Origin: Planctomycetaceae bacterium
Lineage (GTDB): Bacteria > Planctomycetota > Planctomycetia > Gemmatales > Gemmataceae
Direction of reading: 5' to 3'
DNA: 64,000 nucleotides
Assembly: GCA_013823135.1 (NCBI GenBank)
Contig: PNLP01000016.1
Coordinates: 62,001-126,000 of the forward strand
This document shows positions 51,513 to 61,137 of the stretch, one piece after another. The notes beneath the pieces were generated by a model. That model ran no database searches. It had not been told where the DNA came from and was given only the letters and a program-made list of their open reading frames with translations. The stretch's first letter is position 1. Every line of letters begins with the position of its first letter. The position numbers and the translations under genes were made by a program.

Positions 51513-52456
51513 TATGCCAACCCAAACGACTTGCGAACCAAGCCAGGTTCGACGCTGCCGAAACGGTGGCATCGCCCTGTCTTCAGGTTGCGGAACTCGA
51601 CCTCGGCTGGCGAGAACAGAAGCGGGTCGATCTTGTAGAAGTCGCCGCCGTACTTCGCGAACACCTCCGCGAACGGCGCCCCGTGATCCTTCGACGAACT
51701 CGACGGCACCTTCGGCCCGATCTGCTCCAAGAGTTCGTCGTCGGCGCGGACCCACAGCGTCACGCGGCCGCCGTAGAGGATGGCGTCGTTGGTGCGGCCG
51801 ATGGCCTGCACGAAGTCCGTCGCGACCGGCGGCAGCGGGGCGATGCCGTAGGCCGAGATCACCTGTGTCACGTCGAACTTCAGTTCGTGGAGTTTGTGCA
51901 GTGCCGTCTCGACGGAGCGGGCGACTACCTGGGTTGTGCCGGACATGCTCATCGTCGGCGCGACCAGGAGCGTGAGGTGTTCCGCGACCGCAGGCAACTT
52001 GGCCACGATCGAGGCGATGACATCTTCCGTGGGGTGCTTGGCGGTTTCGAGGACGCCGACGGCATGCGGCGACGCTTCCTTCCCAGGGATGTGCTGGAAG
52101 ATGTCTTCGCGTGCCGAGACTGCTCGCATCGGCCCCGAGCCCATCGCGAAGAACTTGCCGACGCTCACCTGCCAGCCGGCGTATTGCGACGCAAGGCACG
52201 CACGCACGGGGTCGTCCGTCACCACCTGAACGGCGGGGCCGCCGACCTTGCGGTGCGGGTACGGGACGTAGCTCACTTCCGCGAGATCGGCGAGGCAAAC
52301 CCTCGCCATCGCAAGCCCAGCCGCAAGGCTGCCGACAACCGCACCGCCGCAGTCGATGACGCGGGCACCGCCGACCTTCGACACGGATACCCGGTATCGG
52401 TCGGCGTGGGTCGCGAGTTCGTTCGCAACGATGTTTGCGCGTTCGTTCAGTGTCAT
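51512..52456 (-). CDS. mch: Methenyltetrahydromethanopterin cyclohydrolase
   Basis: 314 residues. Interconverts methenyl- and formyl-H4MPT in formaldehyde oxidation/detoxification. The family blocks VIDCGGAVVGSLAAGLAMARVCLADLAEV, SQYAGWQVSVGKFFAMGSGPMRA, VGVLETAKHPTEDVIASIV and VSAYGIAPLPPVATDFVQAIGRTNDAILYGG are clear. ATG overlaps the upstream ATP-grasp stop (ATGA). It is the marker gene that shows the whole operon to be H4MPT-linked. Confidence 0.96.
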   Translation of the reverse strand: MTLNERANIVANELATHADRYRVSVSKVGGARVIDCGGAVVGSLAAGLAMARVCLADLAEVSYVPYPHRKVGGPAVQVVTDDPVRACLASQYAGWQVSVGKFFAMGSGPMRAVSAREDIFQHIPGKEASPHAVGVLETAKHPTEDVIASIVAKLPAVAEHLTLLVAPTMSMSGTTQVVARSVETALHKLHELKFDVTQVISAYGIAPLPPVATDFVQAIGRTNDAILYGGRVTLWVRADDELLEQIGPKVPSSSSKDHGAPFAEVFAKYGGDFYKIDPLLFSPAEVEFRNLKTGRCHRFGSVEPGLVRKSFGLA

Positions 52457-53565
52457 GGAGTGCGTTCCGCGAGAAGTTGATCGAGTTCTTGAGCGCGTGA
52501 TTGTAGCCGTTCTTGGCACTGAGTGGGTGAGGAACCGGACACGAGAAGTGTAATCACCGGCTGCCCTGCGGAAATAACCGAACCCGCAGCGGGAATGTCC
52601 GCGAACGCCGGCAGACGCCAAGGATCGAAGGGCGTGGCGAGGTCGGCATCCCACGGACCGCTCGCGGGGAAGTTGATATCGTGCGGGGCGTAGTAGATGG
52701 CTTTGCCGACGACACAACAGTCTGCTCTCTGCGCCGGGTCCAATTGGTGCGTTACGAATGAGCATCCGATCGCGTGTTCCAGCACCTCTATTGAAGCAGA
52801 ATAGCGAGGGTTCAACTCCACAGGCACAGCTTGACCGTTGTGCAGTATGAAGTCGAGGTTCCCGAGTCCAGGAAGAGCAATCCCTTGGCAGGCTCTGATT
52901 TGGGAACCCAACACGCCAGGGGGTATTTCCACGGGACCGATCGAACCACAGTAAAGGAACGGCGGAGCGTGGAGCCAGGATTCTCCCACGAGTTGTTCCG
53001 AGACGTCCAACAGTGTCGTTCCGACGTATACAGCCGACATCGGAACGCCTTCGATGAACTCCTGGAAGATGTGATCCGGCGATGCTGGTTCGCCCGAAGT
53101 GGCGAAGCGGATACCGAGGCCGCCCCCAGAGCGAATTGGCTTGCGAAGCCAGCGGCCAGTCGTGGGGCAAGGCAACTCGTGAGGTACAATCGCGGGAACC
53201 CGGAAGCCCACCTCCGCGAGAATCGGGAAGAGCCGATACGGGTCTCGCACTCGCTCAAGCACGGCCGGCGAGTTGCCCCAGAGTTCGCAGGATGCGGCGA
53301 GTTCCGCAACCACCTGCGGATGATTCTCCAGGCCGCCTGTGTACATCACCGGACCAGGCGGGAACTGCTTCGCCAGTTCGGGCAAGGCATCAGGGTAATC
53401 TTCGAGCGGGCACACCGCACACGGCGCGACCATTGCCAAATCGCGGTCACAGAAAAGATCGACGGCCCACGCCTTGTAACCGGCACGTAGCAGCGAATGC
53501 ACCGCAGCTCTCGCACTCGCGCCGACAACGCCAATTACCTGGTCGCGGTCCACAGCATTCCTCAC
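52453..53565 (-). CDS. ATP-grasp protein of the H4MPT-linked C1 cluster
   Basis: 370 residues. N-terminal Rossmann-like part (QVIGVVGASARAAVHSLLRAGYKAWAVDLFCD), then ATP-grasp body (WLRKPIRSGGGLGIRFA Gly-loop with Lys, YVGTTLLDVSEQ, LNPRYSASIEVLEHA with metal Asn/Glu). It resembles the ATP-grasp proteins found beside mch in methylotroph clusters; the reaction is not known. Start is GTG 53565, overlapping the VWA stop by GTGA, and its own stop overlaps mch. So VWA, ATP-grasp, mch, RimK-like, CitG-like and QueD-like genes are coupled without gaps. Confidence 0.85.
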   Translation of the reverse strand: MRNAVDRDQVIGVVGASARAAVHSLLRAGYKAWAVDLFCDRDLAMVAPCAVCPLEDYPDALPELAKQFPPGPVMYTGGLENHPQVVAELAASCELWGNSPAVLERVRDPYRLFPILAEVGFRVPAIVPHELPCPTTGRWLRKPIRSGGGLGIRFATSGEPASPDHIFQEFIEGVPMSAVYVGTTLLDVSEQLVGESWLHAPPFLYCGSIGPVEIPPGVLGSQIRACQGIALPGLGNLDFILHNGQAVPVELNPRYSASIEVLEHAIGCSFVTHQLDPAQRADCCVVGKAIYYAPHDINFPASGPWDADLATPFDPWRLPAFADIPAAGSVISAGQPVITLLVSGSSPTQCQERLQSRAQELDQLLAERTP

Positions 53566-55694
53566 CGCACACGCGAAGCGTAGATCCACCACTCCGCGAG
53601 CACCACGAACAACGCGGCCAGCACTGCCCACTTCCAAAGTTCGCGTGCTGGACGACGTACTTCACCCGAGGTTGAAGTCTCGCTCCCCACTGTCACCGTG
53701 TGGTGCGGCGCGAGATCGCTTTCTTCCGCGTCCAACAGGTTCACTGCAAAGCCCATACGCTCGGTTCCGTCGGTGGCATTGTAAACCCCGAGTTGCGCCG
53801 TGTCGGCGAACGAAATTTCGCCACGGTTACTCGGGTCTTGCGATTGCGTGTGGTTATCCGGTGTCGTGACAGTGATCTGCTTCCCAGTCTGGCTACGCAA
53901 AGTGACGGTATCGCCAGGTCGCGTGATATCCGTGGTCACTCCGTCGCGAACATTGCCATATGCCCGCACCACGTTCCGCATGAAGAGCACAAAACTCGGC
54001 TCGAGTGGCCATAGAGTATTCCACTTTCCCGAATCGTCGATGATCGGGAACGCCAATACAAGATCGGTGAACGGTGGACGTGGTATTCCGGCAAGTAGAA
54101 CAACGTTCCCGTCAGATTCGATGATACGTTCGGTTCCTGCTGGCAAGTTTGTCAGCCGTGAAGTTTCAGCAATTGGCACACTGTAGAGATCACGCAACCC
54201 GCGGGTTACGGGATGCACGCCAGCCCAACCGACAATGCGAGGATTCTTTACGGGAGTTGGTTCGGCGGTCTGACTTGGTGGTCGCGAACCGATGAAGAGT
54301 GTGTTCGCACGCGGCATGCCCGAATCTGCAACGGGAGCGCAGCGGTCAAAGATCACCAGTTCGAATTTCCCACTTCGCGCAGGGTCTAGGTATCTCGCGG
54401 GATCGGTAAGATCGGTCGAGGCGAGCCGTGTGATTTCCGCAATCTTGCGGGTTTCGGCGGAACCGAAGAACGCATCCAGTATCGAATTCTTCGGACCAAT
54501 CGCGGCAATGTGGGCCTTTCGTGCAACTGCGGGCACGATCCAAGCGACGTCATCGATCGAGAACGAATCGCTGGTACCTTCGAGCGTGATTTGCAGCGGC
54601 AGTTCAGGATCGGGTAACGTGAACTCAATTTCGCTCGAAGCGTTTGCGTTCATCTTTAATGGCTTCATGTAACTTCGCGCCGCACGGTTCCCGTTGAGGA
54701 CATCGAGACGAGCCGTCAACTCAGCTTGCGAATCACGATAGTTGCGAATGCCTGCGGTCACGCTGAGTTGCCCAGCTTCGTCGCGGGTCGCATCCAGCCG
54801 AACCACACCGATATTGTCCGGCTTCTCTCGCACGGGAGGCGAGTGATACTCGAACGCTAGATTCGCGAGGGCGAAGTCATTGACCGCCGGAAAACCGCCA
54901 TCCGAATAGAGATGCACTTCAGCTGCAATTCCCTCGGTGGCTACGTAAGTGCGATCCTTACTGGGGTCGGCATTCGCTGGTCGACTTGCCTCGTTCTCGG
55001 TCGAGTTGGTCGGATTCGCTAGGCCGGCGGCGAGTCTGAGCGCTTCATCGAGTCGAGTTTGGCTCGACGATTGTTTGATTCCGCGGACTGCGGTCCGCAG
55101 CAACTCGCGATCTGCCGTGTAACTCTGACGAATCTCGGCTGTTCGATTGAACGTGATCACCATGCCGACATCATTCTCGGCTGAGGCGTCGATCTGTTTG
55201 ATCGCCTCGGCCTTAACCCAGTCGAGGCGGGTTTGGGGAACATCCGTCGCAGACATACTGGCGGAATTGTCGATCATCAGGATATAGTGCCGACCCGAGC
55301 CGGTCGCACCGTGGAGTCGCGGCCCGAGGATGCCATACACGAACAGGAAGGCTGCGAGTAGTTGCAAGAGGAGTGGCACGTTTCTCTGAAGCCAGCGAAA
55401 CAGTGCGTTAGCGTGCATGTCGTCCATGCTCGCTCGCCAGAACAGCGTGCTGGAAATGACGAGCGGTTGCCGGCGTAGGCGTAGCAGGTGAAGGATGACA
55501 AGTGCGAGTGGAACCGCGAGGAGCACGAACGCGGCAGGCAAAGAAAGGGCGAGTTGGTGCGATAGACCGCTGAAGCTTTGCAGCCAGGTGTTCAGGCCTG
55601 GACCATAGCCGAACGAGTCGATTACCAACACGCCGATGGCGGGGAGACTCAACAGAATGAGGATCGCAACAGCGACTGGGAATGCGAACCGCAT
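53562..55694 (-). CDS. BatA-like membrane protein with VWA domain
   Basis: 710 residues. Two N-terminal membrane helices (AVAILILLSLPAIGVLVI; LPAAFVLLAVPLALVILHLL), a third (LLLQLLAAFLFVYGIL), then a von Willebrand A domain with MIDAS motif DNSASMSATD. A long periplasmic part with Ig-like regions follows, ending in a last helix (WAVLAALFVVLAEWWIYA). Typical of Bat/aerotolerance-type proteins. Start uncertain: ATG 55694 chosen; a TTG at 55733 would extend it by 13 residues. Head gene of the overlapping C1 run, though its link to pterin chemistry is unclear. Confidence 0.82.
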   Translation of the reverse strand: MRFAFPVAVAILILLSLPAIGVLVIDSFGYGPGLNTWLQSFSGLSHQLALSLPAAFVLLAVPLALVILHLLRLRRQPLVISSTLFWRASMDDMHANALFRWLQRNVPLLLQLLAAFLFVYGILGPRLHGATGSGRHYILMIDNSASMSATDVPQTRLDWVKAEAIKQIDASAENDVGMVITFNRTAEIRQSYTADRELLRTAVRGIKQSSSQTRLDEALRLAAGLANPTNSTENEASRPANADPSKDRTYVATEGIAAEVHLYSDGGFPAVNDFALANLAFEYHSPPVREKPDNIGVVRLDATRDEAGQLSVTAGIRNYRDSQAELTARLDVLNGNRAARSYMKPLKMNANASSEIEFTLPDPELPLQITLEGTSDSFSIDDVAWIVPAVARKAHIAAIGPKNSILDAFFGSAETRKIAEITRLASTDLTDPARYLDPARSGKFELVIFDRCAPVADSGMPRANTLFIGSRPPSQTAEPTPVKNPRIVGWAGVHPVTRGLRDLYSVPIAETSRLTNLPAGTERIIESDGNVVLLAGIPRPPFTDLVLAFPIIDDSGKWNTLWPLEPSFVLFMRNVVRAYGNVRDGVTTDITRPGDTVTLRSQTGKQITVTTPDNHTQSQDPSNRGEISFADTAQLGVYNATDGTERMGFAVNLLDAEESDLAPHHTVTVGSETSTSGEVRRPARELWKWAVLAALFVVLAEWWIYASRVR

Positions 55695-55739
55695 AACGAT
55701 GGTGTAGCGAATCTCATTGCGGTTCGCGAGCAAATCCGG

Positions 55740-56597
55740 TTAGCGGGTTTCCAGATAGCGTTGAATTGCCAAACCAAACGCCTGAGCTTCCTCGCCCTGA
55801 TTGGTGAAGCCCAGTGGTTTCGCCCGGATTCGTGCCGCGTCGTCATTCATTGCATCGACGGTGCGGAAGTGGAGATACCATAACGCACCCGTGCGAACTC
55901 CATCATCATCAAAGACGTAGGTTGGGCGGCTCGCTTTGTCCCCAACTGCGTCATTAAACGAGTTCAGGTTCACAGGCAATTTCTCGGGGGTCACCTCTAT
56001 TGCGACGAATCTCAATCCCCGTCCTTCAGCGACCTCTTTCGCCGCAGAAACGTCCGCACCCGCAGGGTGGAGATAGATGGCGGTACGATAACCTTGTCGT
56101 TTCAGGGACTCAAATCCGTCGAGCGCAGGCTTACGGCCATTAGCGACACCGTCTTGAACCTTCACAAACCCCGGCAGGCCCAAGCTGTTGTCCACGGGTT
56201 TCGAGGCCAATGGAGGTTCCGCCTGGGGTGGTGTTGGGCCACCGAGAAGCCCCTGCCCCGCATTATTGGGAGAGAAACTCCGCGAAGAAGCACCACCGGG
56301 GATAGGGTCCGGTAGAAGCACTTCGGGGGCCGGCTTGGTCGACGGCCCCGGCGGTGGGTAATTTCGCATATCTGCTGGCCCAACGCCCGGCACGATCGGT
56401 CCCGCGCTGGGGGCAGGAACGGGAGCCGGGGCAGTCGGGACTCCTGCTGGCGGCAACAGGAAGGGACTATTCGGAGCCTGCGGCCGGAACGGCGCGGGAC
56501 GATTTTCCGGCTGGTTCAGTCGGCAGCAACGGTGTTTGCAACCAACTGTCAGAACAACGCCGGAAGCGGCGGTGATGAGCAACAAGCGGCGAATCAT
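55740..56597 (-). CDS. Lipoprotein with degenerate dual-specificity phosphatase-like domain
   Basis: 285 residues. Lipoprotein signal (MIRRLLLITAASGVVLTVGC), then a Pro-rich linker (about 30-130), then a domain resembling the DSP/beta-lactamase hydrolase-like phosphatase fold (GFESLKRQGYRTAIYLHP..., RFVAIEVTPEKLP...). Where relatives have H-C-x2-G-x-RTGALW, this one reads YVFDDDGVRTGALW: the Arg is kept but the nucleophile Cys is gone. So I predict a non-catalytic binding domain. It precedes the VWA gene on the same strand. Confidence 0.72.
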   Translation of the reverse strand: MIRRLLLITAASGVVLTVGCKHRCCRLNQPENRPAPFRPQAPNSPFLLPPAGVPTAPAPVPAPSAGPIVPGVGPADMRNYPPPGPSTKPAPEVLLPDPIPGGASSRSFSPNNAGQGLLGGPTPPQAEPPLASKPVDNSLGLPGFVKVQDGVANGRKPALDGFESLKRQGYRTAIYLHPAGADVSAAKEVAEGRGLRFVAIEVTPEKLPVNLNSFNDAVGDKASRPTYVFDDDGVRTGALWYLHFRTVDAMNDDAARIRAKPLGFTNQGEEAQAFGLAIQRYLETR

Positions 56598-56830
56598 TAG
56601 AACCCCTCCGGGCGAACAAGACCGTATCGAATTCTAGAGCAAGGACGGTCCGATCTCACGGAAGTTGAGCCAATCTCTCCATAATCCGGTCATCCGACGT
56701 GACGGACTTACCGGTTGTGCAACTTGCAGAAGTCTCGCGGTATGGGTAAACCTGACCGGCAGACCTTGAGCAGGCGATCGGTCAGGGTTGCTGGTCTCAG
56801 CAGCGCGTTCGCCATACTGTTGGAGCCTCC

Positions 56831-58057
56831 ATGCCCGAGCCCGAATCACCGCAACTCCGACGAGAACGAATTGCAGGTGTCGTCACTGCGGCCCTGGTTT
56901 GTTTCGTACTCCCTTCCGTTGCTCTGCTGGTCTCGGACGTGGCAACCTCTCCGGAGCGACACGTCGCGGTGTTGTGGTTCATGGGATCATTCGTACTGGG
57001 CGTTGCAATCCCGATGCTGTACTGGTCGCCATATCGTGCTATTGGTTTCGCGACTCTGGCTACTCCGGCGTGGCTTGTGGCGGTGATCGTGAGCGTCTGT
57101 TTCGTCTCGGGAAACTGGCCAGCGTGGCCACACGGGATCTTGCTCGGCGTGATCTTGGGCTCAGTGGTACGCGGGCGTCGTGGTCCGGAACCGGGAGAGG
57201 AAACAACCGCAGTATTCGCAGCAGGCATACTCGGGGTTGGGCTATCCTGGCTCTGCGTGACCCGCGGGCAACCCTTCGACATGTGCGGATACTTCTTGCT
57301 GCTCGTCGCCCTCACGATGGTCGGTTGGACCTGGACTCGCCTGTTTCGGCCGTGCTTTGAACTCTGTCTCGAACCACTGGTGTGGTGCGCGTTCAAGATC
57401 AGGGGTTACGGTCCAGCACTTGAGAACTTCCCACGAACAGGCCCATGCCTCGTCATCGCGAATCATGCTTGTTGGATCGACCCCGGATTCCTGGGTAAAG
57501 TGATCCCACGCCCGATCACACCGATGATGACTGCGCGGTTTTACGATTTGCCTATCCTGCGACGGATCATGGTGTCATTTGGAGTCATTCGCGTGCCCGA
57601 AAAGGCGATCAAGCGAGACGCTTCGGAAATTCAGGACGCGATTGCCGCCCTTGATCGAGGCGAGTGTGTGGTGATCTTTCCCGAAGGCTACCTGCGGCGG
57701 AGCGAGGAACAACCCCTGCGACGATTCGGCCAAGGGGTCTGGCAGATTCTTCGTGCCAGGCCAACAACCCCAGTGTTCGCCTGTTGGATTGAAGGTGCCT
57801 GGGGCAGCTACACGTCCTACTTCAATGGCAAACCGACGCAGAACAAACCCTACGACTTGCGAAGGCCCATTCATGTGGGAGTTGCCGCCGCGGAACGAAT
57901 TCCCGAAGAGGTGCTGAGCGAACACCTCATGACGCGGATTCACCTCATGAACTTGACCGCCGCAGCACGCGCGGTTCTGGACCTTCCCCCACTTCCGCCG
58001 TTTGAGATCCCAGCACGAGGTGAGGATAAATCTGACGAGGTTGAGTCGCTCTCGTGA
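56831..58057 (+). CDS. PlsC-type 1-acylglycerol-3-phosphate acyltransferase with membrane N-terminus
   Basis: 408 residues. Five or so hydrophobic helices in the first 180 residues (AGVVTAALVCFVLPSVALLV, LWFMGSFVLGVAIPM, ATPAWLVAVIVSVCFV, etc.), then a PlsC acyltransferase domain: NHACWID (catalytic H-x4-D, His212/Asp217), IRVPEKAI, and FPEG at 283-286. The TM-rich N-terminus is longer than in plain PlsC. Transfers acyl groups in phospholipid synthesis, or to another acceptor. Start MPEPESPQ at 56831; divergent from the lipoprotein gene. Confidence 0.88.
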   Translation: MPEPESPQLRRERIAGVVTAALVCFVLPSVALLVSDVATSPERHVAVLWFMGSFVLGVAIPMLYWSPYRAIGFATLATPAWLVAVIVSVCFVSGNWPAWPHGILLGVILGSVVRGRRGPEPGEETTAVFAAGILGVGLSWLCVTRGQPFDMCGYFLLLVALTMVGWTWTRLFRPCFELCLEPLVWCAFKIRGYGPALENFPRTGPCLVIANHACWIDPGFLGKVIPRPITPMMTARFYDLPILRRIMVSFGVIRVPEKAIKRDASEIQDAIAALDRGECVVIFPEGYLRRSEEQPLRRFGQGVWQILRARPTTPVFACWIEGAWGSYTSYFNGKPTQNKPYDLRRPIHVGVAAAERIPEEVLSEHLMTRIHLMNLTAAARAVLDLPPLPPFEIPARGEDKSDEVESLS

Positions 58058-58110
58058 GTTTACTCGGACTCACTGGGAATCCGAATGGCTATCTGGTTGG
58101 CAATTCAAAC

Positions 58111-58147
58111 GAACATGGGCCGCGGGAGGTAACCGCGGCCCATGTTC
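58111..58147. terminator. Bidirectional terminator-like hairpin
   Basis: Perfect 15-bp arms (58111-58125 GAACATGGGCCGCGG with 58133-58147), 7-base loop, between the converging acyltransferase and small secreted protein genes. T-rich bases follow the hairpin on the plus strand (TGTTCTAG). Confidence 0.75.
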
Positions 58148-58166
58148 TGTTCTAGCTCACGTTGTT

Positions 58167-58520
58167 TCACCAACGACGGAAGCCGAAGTTGTAACCACCA
58201 TAGGCAGGCAGAAAGTAGTTTGGCTGGTAGTACTGGTAATTGTAACCAAGGCCTGTCCAGGGGTTGTAGCCGAACCCACGGGTGTAGTTTTGGCCGAACA
58301 TGTCGCTGTACATGGCTTGCGTCTGGACGACGCCCGTGAACGGCGAGTAGTAGCTGTTGTACGACTGGTAGGCTCCCGGGACGTAGGCCGTTCGTCCCGT
58401 GACGATTCCACCTCCAACAACCGGACGACTGTAGCCGTAAACGATCTGAGCGTCTGCTTGCTCAGCCGAGACGAGGCTCAGTGTCACGGCGGCAACGGCC
58501 GCGATTGCGAAGCGTTTCAT
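58167..58520 (-). CDS. Small secreted Tyr/Gly/Asn-rich protein
   Basis: 117 residues. Signal peptide MKRFAIAAVAAVTLSLVSAEQADA, then a mature 93-residue chain rich in Tyr, Gly and Asn (YNSYYSPFTGV, GFGYNPWTGLGYNYQYYQPNYF) ending GFRRW. Such short aromatic proteins are frequent in Planctomycetes; function unknown, possibly envelope or matrix. It ends at the shared terminator. Confidence 0.85.
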   Translation of the reverse strand: MKRFAIAAVAAVTLSLVSAEQADAQIVYGYSRPVVGGGIVTGRTAYVPGAYQSYNSYYSPFTGVVQTQAMYSDMFGQNYTRGFGYNPWTGLGYNYQYYQPNYFLPAYGGYNFGFRRW

Positions 58521-59027
58521 GGTGCACCTCTTTGTTGAAGAACCCTGTCTACTTGGGGTGTTGCATCTTTAACGAAATTGGTGAAACTAATTGCGCCATC
58601 ATTTTCAGATATACTATCCCCATTCATGGGACTTACGGCAGAAGTCGCGCCGTGACCCTGGCAGTTACATGTTTCCGAGTTGATGGAGTCGGTTGAGAAG
58701 CACCCAGCATCCCGATGGTTGTTTCCGCACTCGCCGGGATGATTCCGGAGGTGGAGGAGGCTGTCGTGAGAGATGAAATTCGTCGGAACTGTAGGATCTA
58801 AAATTTCTTACGAACGATATGATGCATGTCATTCCGGACAGATATGGCGTTTCTGGCCTCGAATCTCGATTCCGGCTGTGGTGTCCCCCGTTCCACCCGG
58901 AATGAACGTCCCGGGCTGATTCATGTATGGCTGGGTGGCCCAAAGTCCATTGATAGCGACAGGTCAGTGTGATCCACACCGACCTGTGTGTGCAAGCGAT
59001 CTACCCAACGAGATTGGGCTACGACTA
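58521..59027. other. Intergenic region with a hairpin, no gene found
   Basis: About 500 bases upstream of the small secreted protein gene. No frame shows convincing codon use. A 12-bp hairpin with one mismatch (ACAGGTC...GACCTGT, 58959-58987) lies 40 bases beyond the stop of the 62-residue gene at 59028 and may be its terminator. The promoter of the secreted protein gene must lie near 58530-58600. Confidence 0.45.
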
Positions 59028-59216
59028 TCACGAATCCAATGGTGGCCACTGGGCGTCGAGCCCCTCTTTCTCGATCACAAGTACTTGTGCCGGTGTGATG
59101 CCGTATTCGGCGGCAACGTGCTTGTGCGAGGCCGCTACCTTGAGTCCGCCATCCTGGGCAGCGACAATAGCAGCGAACACGTCACGGCGACGGTCTTCGG
59201 GGAGTGTGTCTGTCAT
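59028..59216 (-). CDS. Small planctomycete protein with HTH-like core
   Basis: 62 residues. VFAAIVAAQDGGLKVAASHKHVAAEYGITPAQVLVIEKEGLDAQWPPL reads as a compact helix-turn-helix (AAEYGITPAQVLVIEKEG) ending in WPPL, a form I have seen repeatedly in Gemmata-like genomes. A DNA-binding role is inferred from this pattern only. The gene stands alone, minus strand, ahead of a possible terminator hairpin. Confidence 0.7.
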   Translation of the reverse strand: MTDTLPEDRRRDVFAAIVAAQDGGLKVAASHKHVAAEYGITPAQVLVIEKEGLDAQWPPLDS

Positions 59217-59346
59217 CGGGAACCTCCGGATTGGTGATCGGTCTTCGTATTTCGCCCGGTTTGCCCCATTAAATTCAGCGAAACCGGAGTGAAGTTAGGG
59301 ATAATTCAGTCGTGCCTGCGAACGCCCTGTCGTCCGCTGATTGGCA

Positions 59347-61137
59347 TCAGGTAATCTCTTCAATTTCGGCCTGCAACTCGCACCACCGTTCTTCGGCGGG
59401 GTCGATTTGTTGGGTCAGGGCTTGAACCTCATTGTGGAGTCGGAGTGCCTCCTTGGCATCGCTCGATTTCATCAACTCCGCATTCAGTGCTCGTCGCTGT
59501 TCATCGAGTTGAGCGATTGTCTTTTCCAGTGTCTTGAGCTCCTTGCGGAGTTCTTTTTCGGTCTTTCTCGGACCACGTATAGCCGTCTTGGTAGCTTTGG
59601 AGACCTCGTCTGGCAGTTTCGTCCGGGTCGATGCGAGTTCACGCTCGCCCGCCTCGATCTCCTTGTTCACCCGGTAGACGTAGGATTCGTACTGGCCGTT
59701 GTAGTTGGTCACCCGCCCCTCACGGACCTCCACGATGCAGGTCGCTACCCGACTCGTGAAGTGCCGGTCGTGGCTGGTGAAGATCACCGTTCCCTGATAC
59801 TCCAACAACGCATCGACGAGAGCATCCACGGTATCAACGTCGAGGTGGTTACCCGGTTCATCGAGAATCAGGATGTTGTAATCGCTGAGGAGCAACCCCG
59901 CCAAGCAAAGGCGAGCTCGCTCCCCACCGGACAGCACGGAGATGGGCTTTTTGATATCGGAGCCACGGAACAGTAACGAGCCCGCGACTTCGAGAATTTC
60001 TTGCTCCTTCTTTCCGAAGGCGGCTTGCTCGCGGAGGTGGTCGATAACCGTTTTCTTCTCCGAGAGGTTCGTGTAGACGTGTTGGGCGTAGACGCCGATC
60101 TTGCACCCATGGCCCCAGCGAATCTCGCCAGCGAGCGGTTTGAGAGAATCCACGACCGTTCGCAGGAAAGTGGTCTTGCCCTGGCCGTTGTCGCCAACCA
60201 CAGCGGCCCGCGAACCGTGGTCGATCTCCAGGTGAATGTCTGAGGCGATCTGACGATCGGCATAGCCGATAGCCAGGTCGTTACACCGAAACGCCGTTCC
60301 CTTGCGAGGTTCAACGCGTGGGGCACGGATCTTTGCCGTTGGTTCGTCGCCGGAGACTTCTGCGAGTTCCAGTTTTTCGAGGGCCTTTGCCTTGGACTGT
60401 GCAAGCCCAGCAGTCGCAGCCCGCGCCTTGTTGCGGGCGATAAAGTCTTCCAGATGCTTACGTTTAGCGAGAATCGCTGCGTTCGAGCGTTCCTCACGTT
60501 CGCGGTTCTCTCGCTGAAAATCCAAAAACGCATCGACCTTGCCAGGGAAGTACGTCAGTTTCCCACGCGACAACCCAAGGGTGTGCGAACAGGTTGCGTT
60601 CAAGAAAGCGCGGTCGTGCGACACGATGAGACAAGCGGCCCGGAAGTTCTGGAGGAAATGCTCCAGAAGGATCTGCGTTCGCAGGTCGAGGAAGTTCGTG
60701 GGTTCGTCAAGAAGCAGAAGGTTCGGGTCGTGCAAGAGCAGTGCAGCAAGTTTCAGACGGGTTTGCCATCCACCCGAGAGTTTCGCGACCGGACCTTCGA
60801 GATAGGACCCTTTCAACTCGAATTGTCCGGCGACCTCCCCGCACTTCCAGTCGGGTTGCTCGCTGTCTCGCATCAGGAATTCGAGGGCCGTTTCTCCAGG
60901 GAGGAACGGGTCGTGCTGACGGAGGTAACCGAGTCGAAGGTTTGGGTGACGTGCCACATCGCCACTATCGAGTTCTTCCTCGCCAAGTAGAACTCGGAGG
61001 AGTGTGCTCTTGCCGGCACCATTTCGACCAATGAACCCAACTTTGACGTTATCGCTAAGTGTTGCTTCGGCATTGTCGAGCAGAACCTGATCGCCGTAGC
61101 TTTTTGACGCTTTCGTGATTTGGAACAGGCTGGCCAT
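59347..61137 (-). CDS. ABC-F family ATPase
   Basis: 596 residues. Two ABC domains joined by the charged linker typical of ABC-F: Walker A GRNGAGKST and GDNGQGKTT, signatures LSGGWQTRL and LSGGERARL, Walker B NLLLLDEPTN and NILILDEPGN. The last 110 residues form a coiled coil (KTEKELRKELKTLEKTIAQLDEQRRALN). No membrane part; ABC-F proteins act on ribosomes. ATG 61137 (MASLFQITKASKSYG) is the homology-supported start; the frame stays open to 61692 by chance. Resembles the Uup/YheS type. Confidence 0.92.
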   Translation of the reverse strand: MASLFQITKASKSYGDQVLLDNAEATLSDNVKVGFIGRNGAGKSTLLRVLLGEEELDSGDVARHPNLRLGYLRQHDPFLPGETALEFLMRDSEQPDWKCGEVAGQFELKGSYLEGPVAKLSGGWQTRLKLAALLLHDPNLLLLDEPTNFLDLRTQILLEHFLQNFRAACLIVSHDRAFLNATCSHTLGLSRGKLTYFPGKVDAFLDFQRENREREERSNAAILAKRKHLEDFIARNKARAATAGLAQSKAKALEKLELAEVSGDEPTAKIRAPRVEPRKGTAFRCNDLAIGYADRQIASDIHLEIDHGSRAAVVGDNGQGKTTFLRTVVDSLKPLAGEIRWGHGCKIGVYAQHVYTNLSEKKTVIDHLREQAAFGKKEQEILEVAGSLLFRGSDIKKPISVLSGGERARLCLAGLLLSDYNILILDEPGNHLDVDTVDALVDALLEYQGTVIFTSHDRHFTSRVATCIVEVREGRVTNYNGQYESYVYRVNKEIEAGERELASTRTKLPDEVSKATKTAIRGPRKTEKELRKELKTLEKTIAQLDEQRRALNAELMKSSDAKEALRLHNEVQALTQQIDPAEERWCELQAEIEEIT

